From an uncultured Sutterella sp. (GTDB lineage: Bacteria > Pseudomonadota > Gammaproteobacteria > Burkholderiales > Burkholderiaceae_F): a DNA stretch of 8,474 bases. Below the pieces are notes generated by a model. That model ran no database searches and was not told the DNA's origin. It worked only from the letters and a program-made list of their open reading frames with translations. The stretch covers positions 1 to 8,474 of the forward strand of contig USCE01000045.1 of assembly GCA_900553105.1 (NCBI GenBank), given 5' to 3'. Of this stretch, positions 1 to 6,900 are shown in pieces. The position numbers were made by a program, and so were the translations under genes. Numbering within the stretch: position 1 is the first letter of the stretch; every line of letters begins with the position of its first letter.

Positions 1-95
1 ACAGGCACATCACCTCGGGATAAATCTTTAGCTTGCGCGACCCCCAAAGACAGAACCAGCGCCAAGACCAAACTAAATCCTTGTTTTGTGCGCAT
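1..95 (-). CDS. N-terminus of an exported protein (partial)
   Basis: This is the first 31 codons of a gene that runs off the left edge. The ATG is at 95 and is preceded by a perfect AGGAGG (106-101) with a 5-nt spacer, which makes the start firm. The peptide begins MRTKQGFSLVLALVLSLG and continues VAQAKDLSRGD. It is a standard Sec signal peptide: a basic n-region with two charged residues, a leucine/valine-rich hydrophobic core, and an AQA site with cleavage expected before the lysine at about residue 23. The mature protein should therefore be periplasmic or secreted. There is no cysteine at the cleavage site, so it is not a lipoprotein. Too little of the mature part is visible to name a family. 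It has its own control region and looks unrelated to the genes on its right, so it may be the first ordinary chromosomal gene beside the accessory block. Confidence 0.8.
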   Translation of the reverse strand, partial: MRTKQGFSLVLALVLSLGVAQAKDLSRGDVP

Positions 96-100
96 AAGAC

Positions 101-106
101 CCTCCT
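101..106 (-). promoter_or_regulatory. Ribosome binding site of the exported-protein gene
   Basis: Read on the minus strand this is AGGAGG, followed by GTCTT and then ATG. It is a full match to the anti-Shine-Dalgarno core at 5-nt spacing and fixes the start at 95. No other gene in the window has as strong a site. Confidence 0.8.
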
Positions 107-112
107 AAAATG

Positions 113-129
113 CTAAACTACTATTTTAG
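113..129. repeat. Small inverted repeat CTAAA-N7-TTTAG
   Basis: CTAAA (113-117) and TTTAG (125-129) form a 17-bp imperfect palindrome just upstream of the exported-protein start. It overlaps where that gene's leader or -10 region should lie; the minus strand reads TAAAAT here. It could be an operator. The region is AT-rich, so chance is a real alternative. Confidence 0.25.
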
Positions 130-158
130 TAAATTTTTAAATATTATTTAAATTTTTA
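130..158. repeat. Two copies of TAAATTTTTA, 19 bp apart
   Basis: Identical 10-bp A/T blocks occur at 130-139 and 149-158, spaced about two helical turns apart. The second copy directly abuts the -35 box of the rightward promoter at 159. This placement suits an UP-element or curved-DNA role in stimulating that promoter, and the divergent gene could share it. The repeat is seen directly; the role is inferred. Confidence 0.4.
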
Positions 159-186
159 TTGACTTTGAGAGATAACCGCGTATAAT
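159..186 (+). promoter_or_regulatory. Strong sigma70-type promoter pointing right
   Basis: TTGACT (159-164, 5 of 6 to consensus) is followed by a 16-bp spacer and a perfect TATAAT (181-186). A/T-rich repeats lie immediately upstream. Transcription would start near 193. No protein gene follows on this strand before the converging minus-strand gene that ends at 375, so the product is probably a short RNA or antisense transcript. This is the best promoter match in the window. Confidence 0.65.
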
Positions 187-192
187 TCTTCT

Positions 193-293
193 TAACAAAG
201 AAAAATTAACGTCCTCCTCCCCTATACTGGAAGAATACCTTCTTTCGGTAGAGTTAATGTTGCTACAAAAGTCCCCTTTGTAAGGTTTTATTT
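193..293 (+). ncRNA. Candidate small RNA of about 100 nt
   Basis: This is the predicted transcript of the promoter at 159-186. Three inverted repeats suggest it folds: ATTAAC (205-210) with GTTAAT (253-258), AAGAA/TTCTT around a 4-nt loop near 231-244, and TACAAA (264-269) with TTTGTA (277-282). The last is followed shortly by a T-rich run at 286-293, which could act as a weak intrinsic terminator. A pyrimidine tract, CCTCCTCCCC (213-222), could pair with ribosome binding sites, as in some regulatory RNAs. Only an 8-codon reading frame (257-283) lies inside, with no convincing ribosome binding site. I do not recognise the RNA family. The alternative is a leader of a longer antisense transcript over the gene at 375-1220. 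Confidence 0.3.
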
Positions 294-338
294 CGAAGCA
301 GACCGAGATTCATCAATTGTGCAATTCTTTCACACGTC

Positions 339-369
339 AAAAAGTGCACCGCCGAAGCAGGGTTGTGCA
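339..369 (-). terminator. Possible terminator of the left minus-strand operon
   Basis: Just past the stop at 375, the minus strand can pair TGCAC (369-365) with GTGCA (349-345). The loop contains further weak CC/GG pairing and the tetraloop-like TTCG, and the hairpin is followed by C and five T residues (343-339). The stem is short and imperfect. Its position directly after the last gene supports it. Confidence 0.4.
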
Positions 370-374
370 TAATC

Positions 375-1220
375 TTAAAGAGAAGGATCTTTAGTGGGAG
401 CTTCCTTTGTGTCGACCTTGGCCGCTTTGGCCTTGGTTTCCTCTTCCTCCAACTGCTTCATAATACGATCACAGATCTCGGACAACGATCGCTCGGCCAT
501 ATCCGGCGTCGGCGCTGGCCCATCTTCAGGCCTTACTCCCTGCGAAAGCAGTTCCTCGCGAGGATTTTGCGCAGTGCTAGCCTTAGCCATCTTAGCGTCC
601 TCCTCTTCCATTCGATTGCAAAAATCCCAAGCCAACTTCTCGTACAACTGAGCGGCAGGCGCCATCGGAAAGCTCAAATCCCATTCCAATCCCGCTTTCC
701 AGTCCCACTCGGCAGGATAATCTTCGACGACTTTATAGCTGTATTTATCAAATGCATGATCAATGTTCGCCCACTCGGTTTCCGTTCCTTTAAACGGCAA
801 CATTGCGCCACCGCTCGGGGGTCGATGGACAATGCGTTCTATTGCACACAACTTCGACGGCCTTAAAGTCAAGAACCTTCGTGCAACTTGCTTCCAAAGG
901 CTATCTTCCGGAAGCTCAACTTTATTAACCGAAACGATGAGTCTTAATTCGCCGCAACAATAGAAAATCGGACCCGGGCTACAAAGCAGAAAATCATCGC
1001 CATAAGCTTCGTAATACCGAAGTGCCTCGAATAACCACCGGTAAGCCTCCCATTCAGGCTTTAATCGTCGGTTCTCCTCCTCGACTTTAGCGAGCCTCTG
1101 TAGCAGAGCGTTCACGTCAATATCGTCGCCTGACTTAAGGCGCAATGGATTTGCGAATTGTTCGTCAAAACAATCGGTGACGACATCGTATTGACTTGAG
1201 TAACCGGGCTTGATATTCAT
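375..1220 (-). CDS. Unrecognised protein B, paralogue of protein A
   Basis: This is a 281-residue soluble protein of no family I recognise. The ATG at 1220 is chosen because AAGGA (1230-1226) sits 5 nt upstream; the frame opens further to a TTG at 1244, which would place that Shine-Dalgarno inside the gene. Residues 36-60 look like a short coiled coil. A core at about residues 55-157 matches protein A: an E-x-EA-(Y/H)-R segment, then IVSVN-x-V-x-L-x2-DS-x-W, AIER, LPF-x-G and WA-x-(I/V)-(D/E)-HAF. The rest is a tryptophan- and acid-rich stretch and a highly charged Glu/Lys/Ala/Pro tail, probably partly disordered. There are no signal peptide, membrane segments or catalytic motifs. The pattern faintly recalls small phage-borne hypothetical domains such as DUF7694, but not convincingly. 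It is the last gene of the block, 117 bases after protein A. Confidence 0.7.
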   Translation of the reverse strand: MNIKPGYSSQYDVVTDCFDEQFANPLRLKSGDDIDVNALLQRLAKVEEENRRLKPEWEAYRWLFEALRYYEAYGDDFLLCSPGPIFYCCGELRLIVSVNKVELPEDSLWKQVARRFLTLRPSKLCAIERIVHRPPSGGAMLPFKGTETEWANIDHAFDKYSYKVVEDYPAEWDWKAGLEWDLSFPMAPAAQLYEKLAWDFCNRMEEEDAKMAKASTAQNPREELLSQGVRPEDGPAPTPDMAERSLSEICDRIMKQLEEEETKAKAAKVDTKEAPTKDPSL

Positions 1221-1337
1221 TTTTATCCTTCGATTATCGCGCAAATGAATGAGTAACGTAATAATTCGGATTGGAGTACAAGGCTTGGCAGACTCAAAGC
1301 CACGAGTCCGCCGGCGCCGTCAATCCATTGTTATGGA
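1221..1337. other. Gap between genes B and A
   Basis: This stretch is non-coding on both strands as far as I can see. It holds the ribosome binding site of gene B and a weak GACTC/GAGTC stem (1291-1308, 8-nt loop) beside a GC-rich CGGCGCCG palindrome, with no T-run. I find no convincing promoter for B, so read-through from gene A is likely. Confidence 0.4.
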
Positions 1338-2012
1338 TCACTTGGAAATAAAGTCCCATCGGATTTCCTTGTCTGTTATTGACGCTGTCCTTCCAAAGGC
1401 ATGCTCAACATCGGCCCAGTCGGCGAAACTCCCCTCAAATGGAAGTTTGGGTCGCATCCAGGCCGAAGCATGGCGCTCAATTGCTTGAATCGGCAATTGA
1501 TACTGCTTCGCCAAGATGAAGGCGATCCGATACCATATGCTGTCGGTCGACAACTTGACGTCGTTGACCGACACAATGACTCGCACCTTGCCGTCTTTGT
1601 ACAAAAGCGGACCGGCGAGAACTTCTTCGTCAATCTTATGAATAGCAGTAATGAAGAGCCGATGAGCATCCCGTTCAGCTTTGACGGTAAACAAATCCTC
1701 TTGCAACTTTGCGAGCTTTGATTTCGTATCTTTTAAAGTCTTTTTTGTCTTCTCAAGCGATTGGTTGAGCGAATCTACCGTCTCCGTCAACACAAAGACC
1801 TTGCAAATTTCCTCAATGTCGCTGTGTTTCAATGTGACGGCTGCCAGCTTTTCGATCTGTTTATTGGCCTTTGCCAAAACTTTTTCGATTTGGTCGGCTT
1901 TGCACCATCCGTACAAGGTAAAGCCCTTTGAATCCGAGTAGGCGAGCTCGAAGATGATACCCAAATTGTTACAAATTTTGATGAAGCTAAGGTTCGGTTC
2001 TAATCTCACCAT
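1338..2012 (-). CDS. Unrecognised coiled-coil protein A, paralogue of B
   Basis: This 224-residue protein belongs to no family I recognise. Residues 1-70 have no obvious motif. Residues 75-118 are rich in Lys, Leu and Glu in heptad-like spacing and should form a coiled coil. Residues 113-206 carry the core shared with protein B: IVSVN-x-V-x-L-x2-DS-x-W (146-160), AIER (177-180), LPF-x-G (190-194) and WADVEHAF (199-206). The ATG at 2012 directly follows an in-frame TAA and AAG, so no longer start exists. It has no clear Shine-Dalgarno and overlaps the end of the dptF-like gene by 26 nt in another frame, which implies translational coupling. Unlike B it ends soon after the shared core and lacks the charged tail. 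Alternatively its first residues are the frameshifted continuation of the dptF-like gene. No enzymatic function is suggested by the sequence. Confidence 0.65.
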   Translation of the reverse strand: MVRLEPNLSFIKICNNLGIIFELAYSDSKGFTLYGWCKADQIEKVLAKANKQIEKLAAVTLKHSDIEEICKVFVLTETVDSLNQSLEKTKKTLKDTKSKLAKLQEDLFTVKAERDAHRLFITAIHKIDEEVLAGPLLYKDGKVRVIVSVNDVKLSTDSIWYRIAFILAKQYQLPIQAIERHASAWMRPKLPFEGSFADWADVEHAFGRTASITDKEIRWDFISK

Positions 2013-2586
2013 CTTTTAACGTGTATAAATGAAAGTCCGAGAAGCTGACATGTTGAAACGGGCTTCCTTCTCTATACTCGTACCGTTTGATGAAGCTGGA
2101 AAAAATTTCAGAGCTCTCTACATACGCTTTGAGCCTTGAGAAATTGGCTCCTTTCTCAGATTCAATAAAGTTATTCAAAACGCCAAGGTTGATGGCAAGA
2201 ATTAACTTTTTTGTACCTTCGTTGCCTAAATTTTGATCATTAAATTCTTGAAGTCTGTCGGCAAGAGTATCAATCGCTGTCAAATGAGGCGCTGCACTTT
2301 CTGTTGCATCGTTATAAATCTCAATTCCGTCTAACAATCCTTCGGGATCTTCATTTTTCAGGAAAGACAAGAGATGAGATTTGCCGTCGCCGGCACTACC
2401 GCACAACAGGATGAGTGTTTTCTCATTCCTTCCTTTCACCTTTCGAAGAAGGTCTTTTAACTCGTCTTCTACAACACGAGTCACATGCATATACCGATTT
2501 AGATCGCTAAAGCTCTCAGCGTTATCAACAGAATCACTAGAGAGCTTTCTCAAGCGAGCTAACTGTGTAACAAAATCGCAGTGCAT
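1987..2586 (-). CDS. Truncated DptF-like NTPase (N-terminal part only)
   Basis: This 199-residue protein resembles the N-terminal part of DptF, an ATPase-like component of the DptFGH (DndFGH) complex that restricts DNA lacking phosphorothioate marks. What I see: an opening helical segment ending in a YMHV-x-R-x2-E-x-EL pattern (residues 32-43), a Walker A loop GSAGDGKS (63-70), a YNDATES block (91-97) and LILAINLG (128-135), all in the order I recall for the family. DptF is normally well over 500 residues, so about two thirds is missing; the frame stops just after FSDFHLY (182-188). No dptG, dptH or dndA-E genes lie in the window. The ATG at 2586 has no clear Shine-Dalgarno. It is either a decayed remnant or a reduced nucleotide-binding protein working with A and B. 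The family call is from memory of its motifs; the truncation is inferred from length. Confidence 0.65.
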   Translation of the reverse strand: MHCDFVTQLARLRKLSSDSVDNAESFSDLNRYMHVTRVVEDELKDLLRKVKGRNEKTLILLCGSAGDGKSHLLSFLKNEDPEGLLDGIEIYNDATESAAPHLTAIDTLADRLQEFNDQNLGNEGTKKLILAINLGVLNNFIESEKGANFSRLKAYVESSEIFSSFIKRYEYREGSPFQHVSFSDFHLYTLKDGEIRTEP

Positions 2587-2853
2587 TTTATTTGATCTAT
2601 TAATTGAACTCAGTATGACAAATGTATTCTTACATGCCTATATCCTTAATATAATAGCGAGGGATGCAAAAAGCTACTTCTTTTTACGATCAAGCACTTA
2701 CCTCGAGTTTGTGGAACTTCGTAAACTGAAACGTTAAATCTCTTACAGACGTGTTGGGCTGCAAGAACTTTTTCTTACATTTGTCCCATTACCTCACAAA
2801 AAGAAGCGTCTTAGATTTATCATTTAAATGTTAAGTCTCAAGCAGGCAAGCCT
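2587..2853. other. Divergent control region between dptF-like and HNH genes
   Basis: This is AT-rich, with no convincing gene. On the plus strand a perfect TATAAT (2650-2655) lies 17 bp from a weak TTCTTA (2627-2632); it could drive the HNH gene with a leader of about 190 nt. Within that leader, AAAAAG/CTTTTT (2668-2673 and 2680-2685) can form a small hairpin. CTTCTTTTT (2677-2685) also has an inverted partner AAAAAGAAG (2798-2806), which would allow a long-range helix. A 10-codon frame (2828-2860) overlaps the HNH start by a few bases. I find no good minus-strand promoter for the dptF-like gene, but it must lie here. Confidence 0.4.
2627..2655 (+). promoter_or_regulatory. Possible promoter of the HNH nuclease gene
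   Basis: The -10 box is a perfect TATAAT (2650-2655). The -35 box TTCTTA (2627-2632) matches only three of six positions, at ideal 17-bp spacing. The weak -35 suggests either low basal activity or help from an activator. In an AT-rich gap one TATAAT can arise by chance. Confidence 0.35.
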
Positions 2854-3954
2854 ATGCTAATAGATACACCTTGCGAACTCCCGAGGGATACTGAAAACAA
2901 CATTGATACCCTCAGCGGCATTTTCAACAGAACGACGGGTACCTATAAGTTTTATTGGTTTCTATCGATCTTGGATCTTGTCTGTTTGCGCAAGATGACG
3001 CAATTCACCGATCGCCAAATCATTCCTCTGATGATTGCCAAAGCTTGGTACCCCCGTGTGTATTTTCGACTTTCGTTCGGTTTCCAAGAAAAACTCTCGG
3101 CAATTATTGATGAGTTGCACCAAATAGACCAGGGCAACAAAATCGGGAAAAATCCTCAAATCATCAGCGATTTTTTATTTGATAGCAATCATTTAACACA
3201 GGAGATGTATCGCAAACTGACTCGCTATGTTCCAACCTGTTTTCTGAGCCCTTGGTTTAGCAGTGCCACTGATACTCAAATTATTGAACTCTCGCAAACC
3301 TTCAATAAACAATGTCTTTACGCTATTTATAAGGACGGCAAGGGCTGGCGCTACGAGATCAACCCCAAGTGGGTCGCCTATTTGAATAGGCACTACCAAG
3401 AATTAAAAGGGTTCGCTTATTGGCATTTGCTTCAGTTTTTACAAAAACGAAATCTCAATGTGCCAAACATTGTGAGTAAGCTTATTGCCACTGATAAACG
3501 CCCGAGCATGTCGAATCAGCGAGATTTCTGGAAATCGGTTATGGCTTTGAAAGGCGATGTAAAGAGTCTCTACACGGGCGCTCCCTTATACGAGACTAGC
3601 GATTGGGATCTTGACCACTTCATGCCTTGGAGTTTTGTTACTCACAATCAACTTTGGAATCTGATCCCCGTTGAAGAAAGCATAAATTCCAGTAAAAACG
3701 ATCGACTCCCCGATTTGTCGCTGGTGCCTAAAATGGCCGCTATTCAGTATGACGCAATTCATACGTTCATCAATCACGGCGGAAAGGAGAAAGCACTTGA
3801 GGACTTCTGTGACCTAGGAATCGATACCAGGACTTTATTGGCATTAAGCAACACTGAGTTTGAAAACCTTTATACGGACACATACGCCCCGATGCGACAA
3901 CTGGCCCTCAATATGGGTTTTGAAACATGGCAACCTGATCTTCCGGGTATTTAG
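2854..3954 (+). CDS. HNH-family endonuclease with unknown N-terminal domain
   Basis: This 366-residue protein has a C-terminal HNH (beta-beta-alpha metal) nuclease fold, expected to cut DNA with a single divalent ion. The motif is WDLDHF (251-256), with catalytic histidine 255, then LWNL (asparagine 269) and SINSSK (asparagine 278), so it is an HNN variant. The zinc-binding cysteine pairs of many HNH proteins are absent; the segment ahead of the motif reads SLYTGAPL (238-245). The N-terminal 150 residues contain FNRTTGTYKFYWFLSILD (24-41) and AWYPRVYFRLSFG (64-76), blocks I recall from other stand-alone HNH proteins in defence loci but cannot name. The start at 2854 has a weak CAGG 7 nt upstream, and no better ATG exists in frame. 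It is divergent from the dptF-like gene and convergent with the helicase, so it has its own promoter. It is not Cas9: there is no RuvC part. A restriction role is inferred from fold and neighbours. Confidence 0.85.
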   Translation: MLIDTPCELPRDTENNIDTLSGIFNRTTGTYKFYWFLSILDLVCLRKMTQFTDRQIIPLMIAKAWYPRVYFRLSFGFQEKLSAIIDELHQIDQGNKIGKNPQIISDFLFDSNHLTQEMYRKLTRYVPTCFLSPWFSSATDTQIIELSQTFNKQCLYAIYKDGKGWRYEINPKWVAYLNRHYQELKGFAYWHLLQFLQKRNLNVPNIVSKLIATDKRPSMSNQRDFWKSVMALKGDVKSLYTGAPLYETSDWDLDHFMPWSFVTHNQLWNLIPVEESINSSKNDRLPDLSLVPKMAAIQYDAIHTFINHGGKEKALEDFCDLGIDTRTLLALSNTEFENLYTDTYAPMRQLALNMGFETWQPDLPGI

Positions 3955-3970
3955 GCTTGAAGCCCCGGAA
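3941..3970. terminator. Stem-loop across the HNH stop codon, between convergent genes
   Basis: TTCCGGG (3941-3947) and CCCGGAA (3964-3970) form a 7-bp GC-rich inverted repeat. Its 16-nt loop contains the HNH stop codon and most of a second competing hairpin, GGCTT-G-AAGCC. It lies where transcripts from the HNH gene and the helicase gene meet, so it could end or protect both. Neither side has a T-run, so it is not a classical intrinsic terminator. Confidence 0.3.
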
Positions 3971-3993
3971 CGCCCGCCGTGTGTGGCAAACAA

Positions 3994-6900
3994 TCATTCT
4001 TTCAATCTTTCCAGACTCAAGTCCATATCAAAAAGCCCCCGAATCAGATTCTTGATATTCGCCAGGTTCGTCGACCCACCGCCCTCAACTTGACTGTCAT
4101 TATCTTCACCCGTTAATTCGTCTTCATCCTGTTCGTTAGCCACCATCTCATTGCGCCCGAATACCAATTCTTGAAGGTTGGAGCGCTCCAATACCCGTTT
4201 GTATTGATATTCGTCATAGCTATTGGCTAAAAACGGCACAAAAACCTCAACAGGTTGCCCTGTCACCGAGGCCAAAGAACCGTGGCGATCAACTCGACCC
4301 ACGCGCTGTTCAAGCTTTGCGGGATTCCAGTTGAGATCATGAAGGATGATTTTCCGACAATATTTGTGCATGTCGACCCCTTCTTGACTCACGGGCGTAC
4401 AAACGAGCACTGCAGGCAAGCCCGATGAAGAGAATGATTTCAGAATCGAGGGCCGATTTTTTTTCGAGTTGCCCGTTAAGGTAGCAATCGAATCAAAAAC
4501 GCCGCCATCGTTCAAGAGCTCGCTTTCCTCTTCTTGTGTCAAAACAGCATACGCATCGGCCAACCCTGCAATCCCCTGTCCTTTTAGTTGAGAGTACACA
4601 TAACCGATAGTCAAATAGGGACGCACATCGTAAGAGCATTGTTCACGGCTTAAGCTCCACTGCTCTTCAGGGAATACTTCAGAAAAAACCTGTTGTGAGA
4701 CTCTTTCCAGTATTTCAACAAGCCAGGCTTCTTTGTCGGGTTGCTTAGGCACCTCACCCTTGGTCGCTTCATAAAGTTTTATCAATGCATCCCTATCAAT
4801 GTGCTTTTGATAGAAAGCCCTGAGATTGGCATCAATGCGCCTCTTTAAAACGCTTACCGTCTCCAAACGTTCGCAAAAGACAAGTGTCTTTTCGCCCTTT
4901 GTCAACAAGTTCTCACAAACAAGGTCTGTTACAGCCTCCACTTTTGGATGCGACAAATCGAGCTGCTTATCCTCAATCAAGGGCTTGAAAATACTCCTAT
5001 ACGTTGTTTCCGAAGCCGTGAGGTTCTTTCCGATCCGGCTTTCCAATAACGTCTCATAGCTTGAGGGTAGACCCAACATCAATCTCGGATTTTTCAAAAC
5101 GAGTCGCCCGTTCTTATCTCTGTGATTACCGAGGGTCGACAAGCGCATGCAAATGAAGTTAAACAGAGACGCTTTATTGGGAAGGCCCGAAGCCTGATAC
5201 AAATGATCCGTCCGAATGTCAGGCTCTTCATAACCGTCATTGAGTACATCTTGACCGCAATGGTAATGGCGGTTCTTTTTCGACCGATTTTTCATGACCA
5301 GGTCAGATAGCGGCGTTCTGATAGCATCTTCAAGGAATTGATGAAAATCCAAAATCGCGACAGAGAGTTCCTGAAGGGACGAAGCCTCCTTTTTACTCAG
5401 GCTCTTCCAAAATCTGAGTTGTTTTTGTTTGAGCTTTTTGCCGGTCTCATTTTCCAGCTCTTCGGACTTCTTTTCGAGAAACTCGGCACTAATCGGATCG
5501 AGTCTCTCCCAGGCGTCCTGGACCTGCTGTTGTTTTTTCAACGCTTCGAGCAATAGCCCCTCGGCTGAGCGAGCGTTTTGGTTCACAAATAACGACTCAT
5601 AGGCCGACTCCTCGGGCCAGGCCGATGAGTCTTTGACTGCGTCGAAAATTTGCTGAAGATTTTCCGGTCTCAACTGGATCGGCGTTGCGCTCAACAGTAA
5701 TGTCTTTTCGGCGCAGTGACTCCAGTATTCTTTATATTCCTTGGCGCCCTTTTTCTCATGAGTCCAATTATGCACTTCATCAACGATGGTCAATTGGATC
5801 GGCCTGCCCAATGCCTGCAACCGCCAATCACCTTCAGGATCCGTATCTCCCCACTTCTTCAAATCGTTCATGTAAATGACGAATATATTGTGAAGAATCT
5901 TTCGCCTGCCCCAAAAATAGGATTGCCCAGACGCATGAGATTTAAAGTTGTAATGCTTTTCGATTAACGGCGGATCGAGTAAATAGCCGTAAAGTGCAGC
6001 GGCACACGAAAAAAATCGTTTGGCAGTGTCGATCTGTTCTTTGGTCGGGTCTCCGATTTTTTTACCCAAACGCAGTTCTCGAACCATCATCGAGATAAAA
6101 GCACTCGGTTTCACGCTTTTACAGGAATCCCACCCGATATGAACCCAAGGTGACTGATCAAAAAGCGAACCTGGCATCTCATTGGTTTTAACGAACCGCT
6201 CGAATTTTCCCATGAAATCAACTATTTCCGAAGGTTCAATAAGCCAGAAGCGATCAAGTTGTCTCTTTTTGACTTCTATGTGTTCAGTGAACCGTTTGAC
6301 TCTCTCAATCAACTCTTTGGTTGAATCGTCCGACTCAACTTTATTTTCAAGTTTTTGCAAGATAGCTTTTAAAAGCCACCTCAAGCCCTGTAGAGCCAGA
6401 TCGCCATTATTGGCCGTTTTTTCAAGTTGCCTTAAGGTTCTTTTCCAGTAGTCCTCATCAAGCCAATGAACAGGTTTTCTGCTGTACTTATCCTCGTTAT
6501 AGACTTCCAAGAATGGCATCGTTTCAGCCGCCAATCGTAGGAACTGCCGTCCTGCCGGAATTCGATCCTTTTTGATTGAAATTTCTCTCTTCTTGTTGTT
6601 ACCCAACCCAAGTTTATTCATGATCGACTCAATGAAGGCTGCCTCATTGCCGAGTCTCCTGCGTTTGAGTGCCCGTTTAATTTTCTCGGGACTGGCATGC
6701 TGATCAAGCCACCGGTCATAACCGACAACTGCAGCGTACTTTCTTAAGAATCGAACCCAACGAACAATTTCTGACTGAGAGAAGAACCGATGAAAAAGGC
6801 CTGCTTCCTCGCGCTTAAGCACATTTTTAATCCACTTTTCGACACTTCTGACAGCAGCAGATTCGCTATTACCGAAAAACTCACTGCTCTGAAGGTATTC

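Noticed and set aside
363..866. Plus-strand open frame of 167 codons, with a second at 394-651
   Set aside because: They lie antisense to gene B, which has a good ribosome site, coiled coil and paralogue. The translations are low-complexity Ser/Leu/Arg-rich, as expected of shadow frames.
1233..1238. GATAAT (minus strand) as a -10 box for gene B
   Set aside because: There is no -35 match at 16-18 bp, and the transcript would begin inside the ribosome binding site.
1221..1244. TTG start at 1244 for gene B
   Set aside because: The AAGGA at 1230-1226 fits the ATG at 1220 with 5-nt spacing and would be internal if TTG were used.
1291..1308. Hairpin GACTC/GAGTC between genes A and B as a terminator
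   Set aside because: It has only five pairs, an 8-nt loop and no T-run on either strand.
2615..2737. 40-codon plus-strand frame upstream of the HNH gene, within a longer frame from 2381
   Set aside because: It has no ribosome binding site and no recognisable features, and the longer frame is antisense to the dptF-like gene. A small protein cannot be excluded but is not supported.
2854..3954. The HNH protein as Cas9, IscB or another RNA-guided nuclease
   Set aside because: There are no RuvC motifs or arginine-rich bridge helix, no CRISPR repeats are in the window, and the N-terminal part has a different character.
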